A DNA stretch of 64,000 nt from Volvox africanus (Eukaryota; Chlorophyta; Chlorophyceae; Chlamydomonadales; Volvocaceae), in the NCBI GenBank assembly GCA_030268105.1, contig BSDZ01000089.1, forward strand, positions 1,116,001 to 1,180,000. The letters are read 5' to 3'. The notes under the pieces are model-generated. The model was not told the DNA's origin, did not search any database, and worked only from the letters and a program-made list of their open reading frames with translations. Numbering within the stretch: position 1 is the first letter of the stretch; each line of letters starts with the position of its first letter. Below are positions 50,055 through 62,130 of this stretch, piece after piece. The translations under genes and the position numbers were made by a program.

Positions 50055-50946
50055 GAAGTACCCCTTAGCATGCTTGGGGAGGCATCGATGGATGGATGGA
50101 TGCTCTTCTGCAGGTGTGCTCTTCTGTCTGGGCCCGAGACGGGGGTGCGCTCCGTCACGTGATCGGCCTTGCGAGCCTGCACAAGAGGTTGAGCGTTATA
50201 CGAGTGAATCTGAGATCCCATTATGCTTGATAGTTCACACAAGTCAGTGTGCATTCTATGGTTAGCCGTGCTGCTGTCGCAAAGTCTGTGGGGTTGACCG
50301 GCCTTGTACGTTGTATTGCTTGTTGCGGCCGTCGTGGGCATCGTCAAGACACCTCATCTCTTGACCAAAGTGATGGCGTCGAAAATACCCGCCAGCTGAA
50401 GTGGGCGGGCAATACCGCTCCACTTTGATATGGATTTTTCAAAATTGTCTTGCCGTAGGCCGACAATTACAATATTTGCGAAAAGAGCTTGCTTCCAGCT
50501 ACTTATCACAGTTTACGAACGTAAACAGCACAAGGTGAGAATTATCTTCTTAATAGGGTTACCCAGCTAACTTAACTGCGCACTGCATGTCAACAGGACC
50601 TGGCCACCTTAATCCAGGCCGCTGCTCCGCGAGCTGCAGCATCAACCCATCAGCGTTTGCACGCAAAGTCATGGTTATTGAGGTCATAAGGTCCCAATAG
50701 CAGCCCTGTCTGCGATGTGATGCTCCGTAAAGAATATCGCGCAACTCCGACGCACTGAAGTGGGCCCCTGGCTTTTTGAGGGCGCCGAAGTGGGCCCAGG
50801 ATCGCTCGTCCCCAGGATTTAACGTCCACCTCCCCATCTAACCCGCCAATGTCAAGAGAGTCAGGTCAAGAGAGAGAACGCTGCTTGAAAAACAAAAATG
50901 CCGCGCCCGTTGCTTGACATGTGGATAGGATGTAGTCGGCGTGGCC
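50055..50946. other. Gap between convergent CRY-DASH and RPL34 genes
   Basis: Holds the 3' UTRs of both genes. The left part has a GATG microsatellite at about 50087-50101. A 92-codon minus-strand frame (50559-50837) has no recognised motif and lies where the L34 3' UTR is expected, so it was not called. Confidence 0.45.
50467..50471 (-). terminator. Candidate TGTAA polyadenylation signal for L34
   Basis: TTACA on the plus strand reads TGTAA on the minus strand. It lies about 475 nt downstream of the L34 stop and is the first such signal on that side. Confidence 0.4.
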
Positions 50947-51687
<741 letters not shown>

Positions 51688-54600
51688 TTCGAAGTGTTCT
51701 AGGTACCTTTACACTATGGATGATGAACAGCTACCGAAACAGAGATTGCTCATGGTGCACTTTGCGACTCATGTCTGTGTACGGCACTTTAAGTTTTCGG
51801 AGCAGCACAATCAGCTTTGTTTTTCCGTGAAGGCTTACCACAATCATGCGAACACTAGTCATTTGTTTCTTCAAATCCATCTTGATTATTAATGCATATT
51901 ATCATGGCATGACAAACGCTAGGAGAGGAGATTTTCATATGAAAAGCAGCTTCCAATGATGGCGAGACTTTATGTCGTTACGTATAATTGAAGTCGTGGA
52001 ACTGCTTCGCACTACTTTTACGTGATAGGTCATGCCCAAGAGGATAAGCGGCAGATCGGCAATTGCGCCAACCGTAAGGGTCCCGCTTGCCACACACTTA
52101 CCCGATATTCGCAAAAGCGTTAGTATGTTGATCATTAGACTCTTTCAGCATGTGTATGTTGTGCCGCCGTCCTTGTCGGATTAAAACTCAACGGCTGCGA
52201 TTCATGCTTGTAGAGTTGCGCATTTCAAGCTTGCGCAGAAGTGTACGTAAGGCCTGTGGCTTTGTCACGACTAGCGGTTTGCACATTGGGGGACTCCTGA
52301 AGGTCACGATTTACCGACCCCTCGAGTTCGACCTGGTCAGAACCCTAACATAGCAAGCGAATAACTAAATGGTCCCGATATCCTCAAGGACCGTCAGCTG
52401 TAGCAATTTAAAACCCGAAATCGATCGGAAAATATCCCCATGGTTATTCTCCATTTCCTCTCAATCTCGACTACGAGCGGCTTATGCCATTCCATGCATG
52501 TTTCTTGCCTACTGTTGCGATTATGCTTGTGGGTAGAAGAACCCTCCAGATGTTGAATTGCAAGCCTGAACGAGTTCATACGCTTATCATCTTCATATCA
52601 CGCGGTATGTATATGCGTGTTCACATGCATACTCAATGCCCAATGTACGTAGTCACGTATCCCTCCTTTCACAACTTGGAAGGTGTGTAGCCAGTAGGTT
52701 ATAGGACCCCATGACCGGCACGACATGGTTTTGGATGTACAACTTTACAACTTTAGGTGCAACTTTAGGTGCCCAAACCTTCAGATGTACCCAGCCGCAG
52801 TGGAACGATTGCTGGAGTAGAGTTTGTGTCTATTCAGGCCTCTCTAAAAAGTGGCTTCTCTTTTACCGGAGAAATGGGCACTTTCCATAGAACGGAATAA
52901 CCCTCGCCGCAGCTTTTGTATCAAATTTACAAATGTTACGCAAGAGTTCTCACGGGGTCTGAAAATTCCGTGGAAACGGCGGACCGAACCCAATCCAGGG
53001 TGGGTTCCTCTGATTATCTTGGCTGCTGCATATATGTATGAGCACATATATATACGAACCTAGGTCTACAGTGATTATTTCCTGTCGCCCCATTCATCGT
53101 CTCTCACCTAGCGAGTTGCGACCAACCCAGCCAACCCCAGCATGGTAACCATCACCGGGGGGTTATCCGTATGGATTAGGGTATGAAATACCCACACTCT
53201 GTGAATAACGCAGGGAATAGCGTGGAGGATAACATGTCCATGCGGTACGGCGTAAACACCGCTGCTAGAACTCATGCATTACGTAGCCCAGCTCTAGCTG
53301 ATTTTGAGGATGAGGGCAAATGGCACTATGAAGTAAGAGCACACACTCGTGGAATGCCTGAGCTATAGTCGCACGACTCTGACCTTGTAGGCGGCTGGAA
53401 TAACTCTGTGAAAGGCCCCGGACGGATGACAAATAGCTCAAGAAGTGGGCAACCGTTTGCGGCCAGGGTATCGGGGTCCGGATACGTTCAGTCTGATGCT
53501 CTAAAGTCCTCCGTTAACCGAATGTGCAGAGACCAAAAGGTCGCCTTTCGAAGGGGAGGTTGGGCAGCTACTCGGTATCTTCACGGTCGGGGAAAAGCGC
53601 TGTTTGGTACCATCGGCGGACATCGAGTCGTTGTACTTTCATGAAGGGCTTTCTTGGGTATTAACATTATATTAATATGTAATGTTTGTGAGAATGATCG
53701 ATACACAGCTGCATACATGTATGGGAGCGATTGAAGAAGTAATGCAGCGAGAGCCGGGCGTTTTTCCTAAGAATATTGTGTATGTTTCCTACAGGGATTG
53801 TTAGTAAACAAAAAAATGTGAATTCCTGGGAGTATGGTGCTTTGCATAAGAACGAAACGCTTGGAGATATTACATATTTTCTATTTGAAATTATTCATCA
53901 TGGGCATATAGCACGATCTGAGCACAACATTTCAGCAGTACAGCAAGGATGGAGTCTGAATTGTAACATATATTACATATGAAATTTTGCTCGTTATAAG
54001 TGTCCATATGTTGTTTTACACCCAAGTTTTAAACATGACGCCGATGCCGCCGGGTTGCGCTCGCCCGCAATGGGCAGCAGGAAGTGTGAGCCGATGCGAT
54101 GCGCCAACATCGAGGTGCCAAACCTAACGTCATTAGACTACGATCGAGGTGTATAGTGACTACTCAAACAAATATCAACTTGCTATAGTTATTGAAGGTG
54201 CCCACACTATAAGCCCTACGATGATTTGTTAAGATCGTTCAGAGAAACGTGGCAAAAGTCCCACATATTGAAATATTGCAGTGCAACCGAATGAACGATG
54301 TCGCATCTGCCGACCTTTATCAGGATCCCAAAGCATCCATCACTACATCAGGAGGCCTGGGGGTTGCTTGGGGGCCCTAGGGGAGGTGCTGGAGGAGGTC
54401 TCGGCGAGGTTCTGGGGGTTGCTGGTAACCCCCAATCATATCAGGACCCGCCGTTTGTAATCACTTGCTCTACAACGCGATGCCATCTTCCCTTCTGTTA
54501 ATGATGCTGACGCCACACGCCACCGGTGCCACTGTTGTTGGTGCTGATGGTGCTAATACTGCTACTGCTACCCGGCCCTGCCGATCTTTTGTTAGTGCTG

Positions 54601-55162
54601 CAGGTGGGCGATAAACGTGGTCGTGGCCAGCAATCCGCCAACATGCATCCCACTCCTCGCCTAAGCTGCAGAGGGAACCTAAACGCCCGAAGTGAGTGGC
54701 GACCAACGCGTCCGCTGCCAACGGCACCTGCGCCGGGACCATCGTGGGGTTCAGCTACGTCAGAACAGGAGACACGACGACGTGGGTGGGACCGTACAGA
54801 AAGACTAACCTCCTGTTTTTCAATATTTGTAGCTGTGCTTTGATGCATGTTGATGCGTGTTGATGTTTGCGTAATGGTCGGCGCTGTACTCAGCATGTCG
54901 TGTGCATGTCCGGACGCATAGGACTTACCAGGACTTGCTCGAGAGCCGCCCGAACAGTACCCGATGGCGAAATCCCCCTCCTATCTGCGAACCTCCTGCA
55001 CAGCACATAGAGCACATGTATTCGTTTCGTCTCCAAGTCATTGGGCGGGTGGTCACCAGGAAGCGGAACAACAGAAGCCATCCACTAGAGAGGAGGGGAG
55101 GGGAGGAGAGGGGAACATCAAAACCATAACCGGCAAGCATGCATGCGCCTTTCGCCCTCCAG
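51688..55162. other. Intergenic, mostly AT-rich; a few weak exon-like stretches at the right end
   Basis: From 51688 to about 54300 composition is AT-rich and no gene is recognisable. Between 54500 and 55130 some open stretches look partly coding on either strand, for example a plus-strand reading with QHIEHMYSFRLQVIGRVVTR near 54998-55057. I could not join them into a model. The region should also hold the promoter of the L34 gene. Confidence 0.35.
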
Positions 55163-56385
55163 AAGATGCATGACCACGATGCTTTCGTGCGACTGTACAG
55201 TGATCCGAATGTGATGCGAAAGGCGGAACTCACCAGGTAATAGCCATTCACGAGTATCCATCGCATCGCTGTCAGCACCACGGTGTGCCAGCTGGAGGGT
55301 GTTGCTGCACCCTCAGCACCCTCACACGCTCCCCACATCTCAACTTTTATCGCGGCAACAGCAGTTTCTGCTGCTGCTGCTCATGCTGGTGCTGGTACTG
55401 CCGCCTTCTTAATATAACCTTTTGCTGCTGTTTCATCCATCCCCGCCTGGGTTGCGCCATAGGGTTTACTAGGATGAGTCAGCCCCAAAGTGGAAAGTGG
55501 GAATAGGGGAATGGGAAAACTTAGTTGCTGGATATATGCTGTTTAGCTAACCCATATCCTTTTCGGTTGAAAATCGTTGTACCGGTGCTCGCATACTCCT
55601 ACCGACCTGGGGTGTGCCCAACCCGCACCGCCGTGGAGCAGCACTCCATGCACGTGCATGGGGGGCGATGGGTTTGGGTAGGGGGGGATGGGGCCTGGCA
55701 ATCTCATTAGCGGGTTGGAATCAGGGGGGAGCGGTGAGTGGTGGTTGAGAAAGCGGCAAAATGGCGGTTTATTCTGTCACGCTTTGATCCTAGAGATGAT
55801 GGCGATGATGATGTTGTGGTGGTTGTGGTGGTGGCGCGACGACGCGATGCATGTGCCCCCTGGGGAATGGGGGAATGGGGGAATGGGGGAATGTTAGCTA
55901 TATGACTTTTCTCCGTAGGGGACTAGGTTGCGAGTGTTTGTGGTGGGGCGCGCCTGCGCTCCTGAAACATGGATTAGTCCGCTGGACGTGTGTTCACATG
56001 AACGGATAACAACGGGTACGCGGTGCTGTGCCAGTGCCCTCTCCCTCAGATGGCGGTCCAACACACATGCACGACACCTTTTTACCATCCGCCCTTTCCG
56101 CCTCCCGCCCTTTTTCAGTTCAGCTACGTTTTTACCCCACGGCCTCTTCCTGGCCCCGTAGACTGCAGGTTCTGGGCCTCCTTCAATGCCTCGGCGCATG
56201 CCTCTGGGCTCAACATTGTGAACCCCTCCTACCGCGGCACTGTGACGGTCACCAGCGGCCGCTGGGTGTATCTGAGCTTCAAAGCCAACAACCCGGGCAT
56301 CTGGAGCTGTGGTGGCTTGGCCTGGCTGCAGGACGGGGGAGCTCTCTCGCCCGTGAAGGCTTTGGTGGCAACCCCCACCTTCTAA
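55163..56385 (+). pseudogene. Multicopper-oxidase-like C-terminal fragment, degenerate
   Basis: The block 56169-56385 reads FWASFNAS, then LNIVNPSYRGTVTVTSGRWV and YLSFKANNPGIW. This is the order seen in the last cupredoxin domain of multicopper oxidases. The copper-binding HCHxxWHxxxG motif that should follow is instead SCGGLAWLQDGGA, so the type-1 and type-3 histidines are missing. An exon-like stretch at 55163-55236 (KMHDHDAFVRLYSDPN) ends in a phase that fits the acceptor at 56168/56169 and might replace the usual HPxHLHGH block. I see no earlier cupredoxin domains. The likeliest reading is a decayed or truncated copy. A diverged gene with upstream exons I could not find is possible. Confidence 0.4.
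55856..55892. repeat. (GGGGGAAT)n repeat
   Basis: Four units of gggggaat/ggggaatg in non-coding DNA within the putative intron of the oxidase-like fragment. Confidence 0.75.
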
Positions 56386-59300
56386 ACCTTCCCCTGACCC
56401 GACACACACACAGACACACGCACACACATATGCATGCAACCCGCATCCGTCAGTCGTTCGTCGGTTGGGAGCGCACTCAGATTCTTCCACAACAACGGAG
56501 ATGTCACCCGAGTACGAGGAGCATCAGTTTAAGTTTGGCTCGCTAGCATCTCCGGTCCAGGTCCAGGTCCTGGTCCAGGTACAGGTCCAGGGAGATATCC
56601 AATATACACACACTCTCTGGGTCCCTGATGCACATACCCGTTTCATCATCTGGACACCCACATCCGCTTCCGCGTAAAAGCCAGGCACGCATAATGCGTG
56701 CCAAAGTGCACCTTTCAGCGAGGAGCGAGCTTCAAGACACACATATGCTACATGTGGAAACTTGCATCCGATTACCGTGTTATCCCAGAAGGAACATGCG
56801 TGTATATATACGACAGAAATGGCGGGGTGTATATGACCAACCGGCATGTATAGATGGGGTGCGGTGGAGGATACGCTAGTATCGTGGATGGGTATGGGAC
56901 CCATCACGCAGTATATCTGTCAAATAAGTGACAGTTATCTGCGCTGCTATATATATATATATGTATATGTGTGTGTATATATACATAAATATGGCTACTG
57001 TATCTTTGTATACGATGGTTGTCGAGCTACCTCCGACAGGTCAGCAATTATTATTATTATTATGGTTACTGCGCCCTTGCGGGCTGGCGTGTATTATGGG
57101 GATCTCCGGAATTTTAACCGAGTGGGCACGCGTACCTCAGCGTCTTCATCTGAGGCCGCTAGAGATCACCTGTTTTTAGGTTACGCAGAGTTTCCTTGCT
57201 TTCTACGGCCACTATCCATGTGCCAGCCCCTTCGGATCTACTGGCATTTAGGTGGGTGTCAAACCACCCCGCACCATCAGCCCAGTTACGGGCCTCAGAT
57301 ATGCACTTCAGGGACTATGCATTTAATTCTCTCAAACGCCGGGGCCGGAATCGGACCCAGCTCCGTAGTATCAGGCTATTCAAGCTGCGTGTTCCCTACG
57401 CCATTTGGCCCCGACCCAAATTCGAACCGACGACTTTGTGGTCACACGGCCGGATCCTTAGGGAATGGCCTCGAGCAATCCCTTCCTTTCCTTAGGAACA
57501 GCGTGCTACGGGCCAACTTTGGCTCACACGTCAGCATGCCCCAATACGGAGATGATGTGGCGGAATCATGGACGAATAGAAGTCTCGCTAGAGTGCTATC
57601 GACGTTTCATTCACGATACCAAACGATAATATACAAAACGTCTTTGCGCAATTGATTTCTATCTACATATGGCATTTCATAGCCCCCACATGCAAAGGAC
57701 GGCCCCATGATGAGCAAGCATCCCAAACTTCTGCTATTATAACCGGGCCAGCTGTAGCCGCATCAGGACTACCGCCTCATCAATAGTCGTCCTGATGCTT
57801 GCCTGCATCAAGACAGTACCGCCATGCGCATCTCCCAGGACAATCACCTACCCGACACTGCGGCACACAGGGCAGGGCGGCATCGCCACAGTACACCCGC
57901 CAGTACAGTACAGGAAATCGGCAGATGTCACAATGACCTTTGCATGAGATATACCCCAGCCACAACATGGAACCGTCATAACCCATGCCAACATACTAAG
58001 ACCGGCTGCATGAATACCCCTACCCTCTCACGCTGCGGTCACTGACAACGCCTGCAGAAAGTCGCGTATCGCATTCTGCATTTGTCCACTTTTGGACGGT
58101 CTCCCGCGGCCGCTGGTTACTGCATTAGTTGCGTCCAAATGCACAGTTGCCCACACCGCATTCAAACTTTATGGGCAGTCAAAGCCGAGCGGAATGGCGG
58201 CGAATGCAGCAGTCGTGGACAGTTGAGGCCTCCAGGCTTGTGAAGCTAGCAATGCTAGCCGCATACGATCCGCAGACCGAAGTCGTTCGTTTGTGGCGCC
58301 GCATGAAGGTCACCCGTGCTCCACATTAAACCACCATTCAGGCTCTACTGTAAATTCTGTATATATCCTAAATACTCTATAATCCTATATATTAATATAC
58401 ATATACTTATATAGGATAAAATTACACATATGTCGTGTTCAGGCACGACTGTTATGGCACGACTACTATGCCGTGGAGTTTCAGGTTCTACCCCGACTGA
58501 GAGCAGGTCAAAGACCCTAAAAAGTAAGGGCAGGGTGGCCCGATGTCGATGGACGGTGACGACTCCAAGATAAGTAAACTAAGTAAGTTGATTCGGCAGA
58601 TTCCGCTGGATGCTGGTGGTGGGTGAACCTGGGAAAACCACTGATTTCGGTGAAGTCGGCATGGGAGACTGGATGAGGGTGCCCCGAAACACCGGGGAAG
58701 GTAGGGACTGCCAGGTTAGTGGCCACGGGTGATGTACCCCCCTATCCTACACACATACACACATATACACATGTACAAATATAAAGATATAGATACATAC
58801 ATCATATACATATATACCTTTGTACAAGCATTGGGGCTAACTGGGCTTTGGCTGCGAGGAGGGCTGAGGTGCGTCTCTACCCATATTCTCACCCCCGCCA
58901 GTGCGGTGACGACTTAGGAGGAGGGGTGCTCGTGGCGGAGGAGGGAGGCATGGCAGACAGGCGGGACGTTGAGACGGCGTCGTGACGCCTTTAGGGAAAT
59001 ATCGTGCGGAGACGGCTATTTACCAATCGTATGCAATAAACACAACATTCCGCTGTCACCGACTGCTCTGACAGCCGAGGAACCGTCGGACTTTCAACTG
59101 CGTGTGTGTATGTGTGGGATAGGAGGCAGGGTTTTGCTTCACCCGTGGCCACTACTACCACCTGGCAGTAGTCCCTACCTTCCCCTGCCTGTATTTCGGG
59201 ACACCCTCATCCGGTCACCCATCTGTGCATCATCCGATATGCTTTTCACAAGTAGACGCAGATGCTTGTACGGCAGCTAATATGCAGAAATCCAATTCAA

Positions 59301-60464
59301 CAAACAGCCCACAGCTGAGTCAGTCAGCTGAGTGAAAGTCCGTCAATTAAGACGGATGCGGCACGCACTTCTATGTCAACTCTTCCACTTGTACATATGG
59401 GCCTTTCGGCCCCTAATCGCCCGCCTAGACCCCGCCTACATGGCTCAGCGAACGACGTACAACTCGACTCCCCGCATGCAAAAAAACAAACAAACCTGTA
59501 AGCGCTACTAACCGCCAACCACCCTCTCGCTTTTATTCTCATCCTCCTGCTCACATGAAAATGGGATGGTGACGTCATTTCCGAAATACGACACGGACCT
59601 TTACGACCGGACATCACCGTCGTTCGCTCGAGTGGCGTACATCGAAAGCGGTGGTTGGTGTCGCGGTGTTCGTACAGATCTTTTGCCGTATGCGATGATG
59701 TCGGTACGGGGTAATGGATGGAGGAATGCAAAGATGGGTGAAGCGGCTGACGACACGCACTCCAGGCAGAGACCCTCCCTCCTCCCTTGCCTTCCTGGCC
59801 TCCCCTACCTCCCTTGCCTCCCTTACCTTCCTGGCCTCCCTTGCCTCCCTTCTACCCGCCACCATCCTCTGTTCCAGCAGCTCCCGAGTGAGCGCAGCTG
59901 CCGGGACATCACTCACGTCACGAACCCCAGCCCGCTTGAGGAGGGCAAGCTGGAAACATCCTTTTTGCCGTACTGCTCGTCCCCTTTGATCTTGCTTACT
60001 AATAGATATCTTCCACCCCGCCACAAGCATACACACACGTGCACTATCTACTACTAGAAGTTACGTGGTACTACTACTCGTACCACCGCACGCAGCCACC
60101 TGCCGAGCCAAAGCCATCCCGCCATTGCCCCACCTCCTTTGCCTCCTCCCACACCTCCACTGCATCGCTTAAGGAAATGAAGCCCCGCCCAAGTACATGC
60201 TCGCAAAACCCGCCGCCGACAGGGCACTAATTATTTCACAAGCTCTCCCCTGTACGACTGGTACGGATGACTCATGCAAGAAGCATAGCCTCTCCGTACT
60301 TGGGTACGGTATTTTTGGATGGGGACAGTTCTTTTTCAGACCTGGATCTGGGTTTGTTCCCGCCCACCTTCCTCCTTTTCCAAGATTTATCGTCAACAAT
60401 TGTGTACATCGCAGGACCTCAAATGGAACCCCCCTCCCTCAGACCTTCCCACCCCCCCTTCCGT
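56386..60464. other. Intergenic; contains a repeat-like segment and possible 3' UTR of the right-edge gene
   Basis: The left part holds CA/TA microsatellites. A 269-codon open frame (56846-57655 +) runs through TA/GT repeats and shows no protein motif. From about 57700 to 60460 the plus strand is C-rich, which fits a TG-rich minus-strand 3' UTR of the gene that stops at 60465. A possible exon at 59860-59950 is described under findings. Confidence 0.35.
57330..57480 (-). repeat. Possible dispersed repeat with tRNA-like B-box motifs
   Basis: The minus strand carries two tRNA B-box-like strings, GGTTCGAATTTG near 57415-57426 and GGTCCGATTCCG near 57349-57360. The stretch looks unlike the surrounding DNA. 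It could be a SINE fragment. No complete tRNA cloverleaf can be drawn, so no tRNA gene is called. Confidence 0.25.
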
Positions 60465-62099
60465 TCAAACCCCGGCTAGATCTCGCGCACTCGGCTCGCG
60501 GAGGATGTCCAGCAGATGGGGCGGCAGCGGCGTCACATAGCGGGGCGGGGCTATGGTGGCCACCGCCACTGCCGTCGCCTCCGCCGTCCGCTCATGTCCG
60601 TACGGCCCCAGAGCCTCCCGAGCCGCCGCATCCAGATCAGCAGGAACTGGCGGCAGACGGGCGGCCGTCACGGCGGGATCGTTGACGGTGACGGCTGCGA
60701 CGTTATGGCCGATGTTGGTACGGATGGCCCCCAGCGCGAAGGATTTGCGGTTATCATACCTAGCGGCGGCGGCGGCGCCCGGTGGAGACGTGGCGGGGTC
60801 GTCCGCGTCGCGGATAACAGACGGCATGGCCGCCGCCGCCGCAGCAACCTCGGCGTCATGTACGGCAGTGGCGGAGTCCGGCACAAGGCCTCCGTCGGAC
60901 GGAGCTGGTGGCGAGTCCATTTCTGGGTCGTCCCAAGCCCAGTCGGCGGCGCCGGTGAACCCCGATACGACAGCGGCGGGTTTGACACCCGGCGGCGGCG
61001 CGTCAGGCCTGTCGTACACATACACTCCGGGTGAACCGACGTGACCGATGTCTTCGACGTTCTCCGCATCGCTGCCGCCCGCGGAGACAGCTGGCGGCGC
61101 CTCCACGGGCGCAATGACCGCTGACGTCGCATTCAGGAATAGCTGATACCCCGGCGGCACCCGGTCAGTCACATCGGCGTACGGAATATCCACGCCACCA
61201 CCACCACCCTCACGTGAGGCAGTAGCACTCGCAGATGGCGTTCCAAGGTCATTGCCGTTAAACAGCTCGTCCTGGCGGCCTTCCTTGCCAGGCGAGGCAA
61301 CAGCGGCACTCTGCAGCGAAGGCTGCGGGGGCGTTAAACCGGCCGCGTAAGTACGATGAACGTTGCCGTACACCGCTGCCATGGTGGCGGGATTACGGGC
61401 CGCTGCAGTGGCCTGCGGCGGCGAGACCTTGCCGGGGAGAGCGGCCGGGAGCTCCTCCGCACCAGTGAAGTACAGACCGGGGCCCTTCTGCTCCGCCGGA
61501 TTGATACGTGCCACCTCTGTTGCCGCGGCGCTGATCTCTGCAGCTTCGAAAGACACGGGAATAGGTACGGTGTACGACATGCACGACATGTATGTAGTTG
61601 GGTCATGGCCAGCTCCAAGGCAACTACAAGGCTTCTACAGATTCAGACGATCAAGTGAGGGATAACTTCAGGGGTTTCGTACTCACCCGCCAGGGCCAGC
61701 TCCAAAGCTGTGGCGGCGGACGTCAGCGCCGCCTCCCCCTCCCCCTCCCTCTCCCCTTCATCCTCCCCCGCCCGCTCCCCCTTTCCGTCGCTGCGTCGTG
61801 CGTTTGTGCGCGATGCCGTACGGCCAAGACGGCCCACGGAGGCCATTGCGGCCGCTAGCAGCCTCTGAGAGCCCTCCGGGCGGCCTTTCGAAGGGGAGCC
61901 GCGGGCGGGGTTGGGTACGTGGTCATCGGAGAAAGCGGTGCCAATACACCCACGAAGCTGACTCATGATGATGCCGGACTAACCGAACTAACGAATGACC
62001 GATTCAACGAAACAACAATCAATGAAGCTCTGTAACGTATCAGGGTGTAAGGTCGAACGTCGCAGTTGGCGACCGGGAATACGAGCATATAGACACGTC

Positions 62100-62130
<31 letters not shown>

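Noticed and set aside
50559..50837. 92-codon minus-strand frame downstream of L34
   Set aside because: Lies in the expected L34 3' UTR, no motif, no splice or start support.
57349..57426. tRNA gene
   Set aside because: B-box-like strings are present but no cloverleaf, acceptor stem or anticodon arm can be drawn.
56846..57655. 269-codon plus-strand open frame
   Set aside because: It crosses TA and GT microsatellites and a probable repeat segment and shows no domain or normal codon bias; treated as chance.
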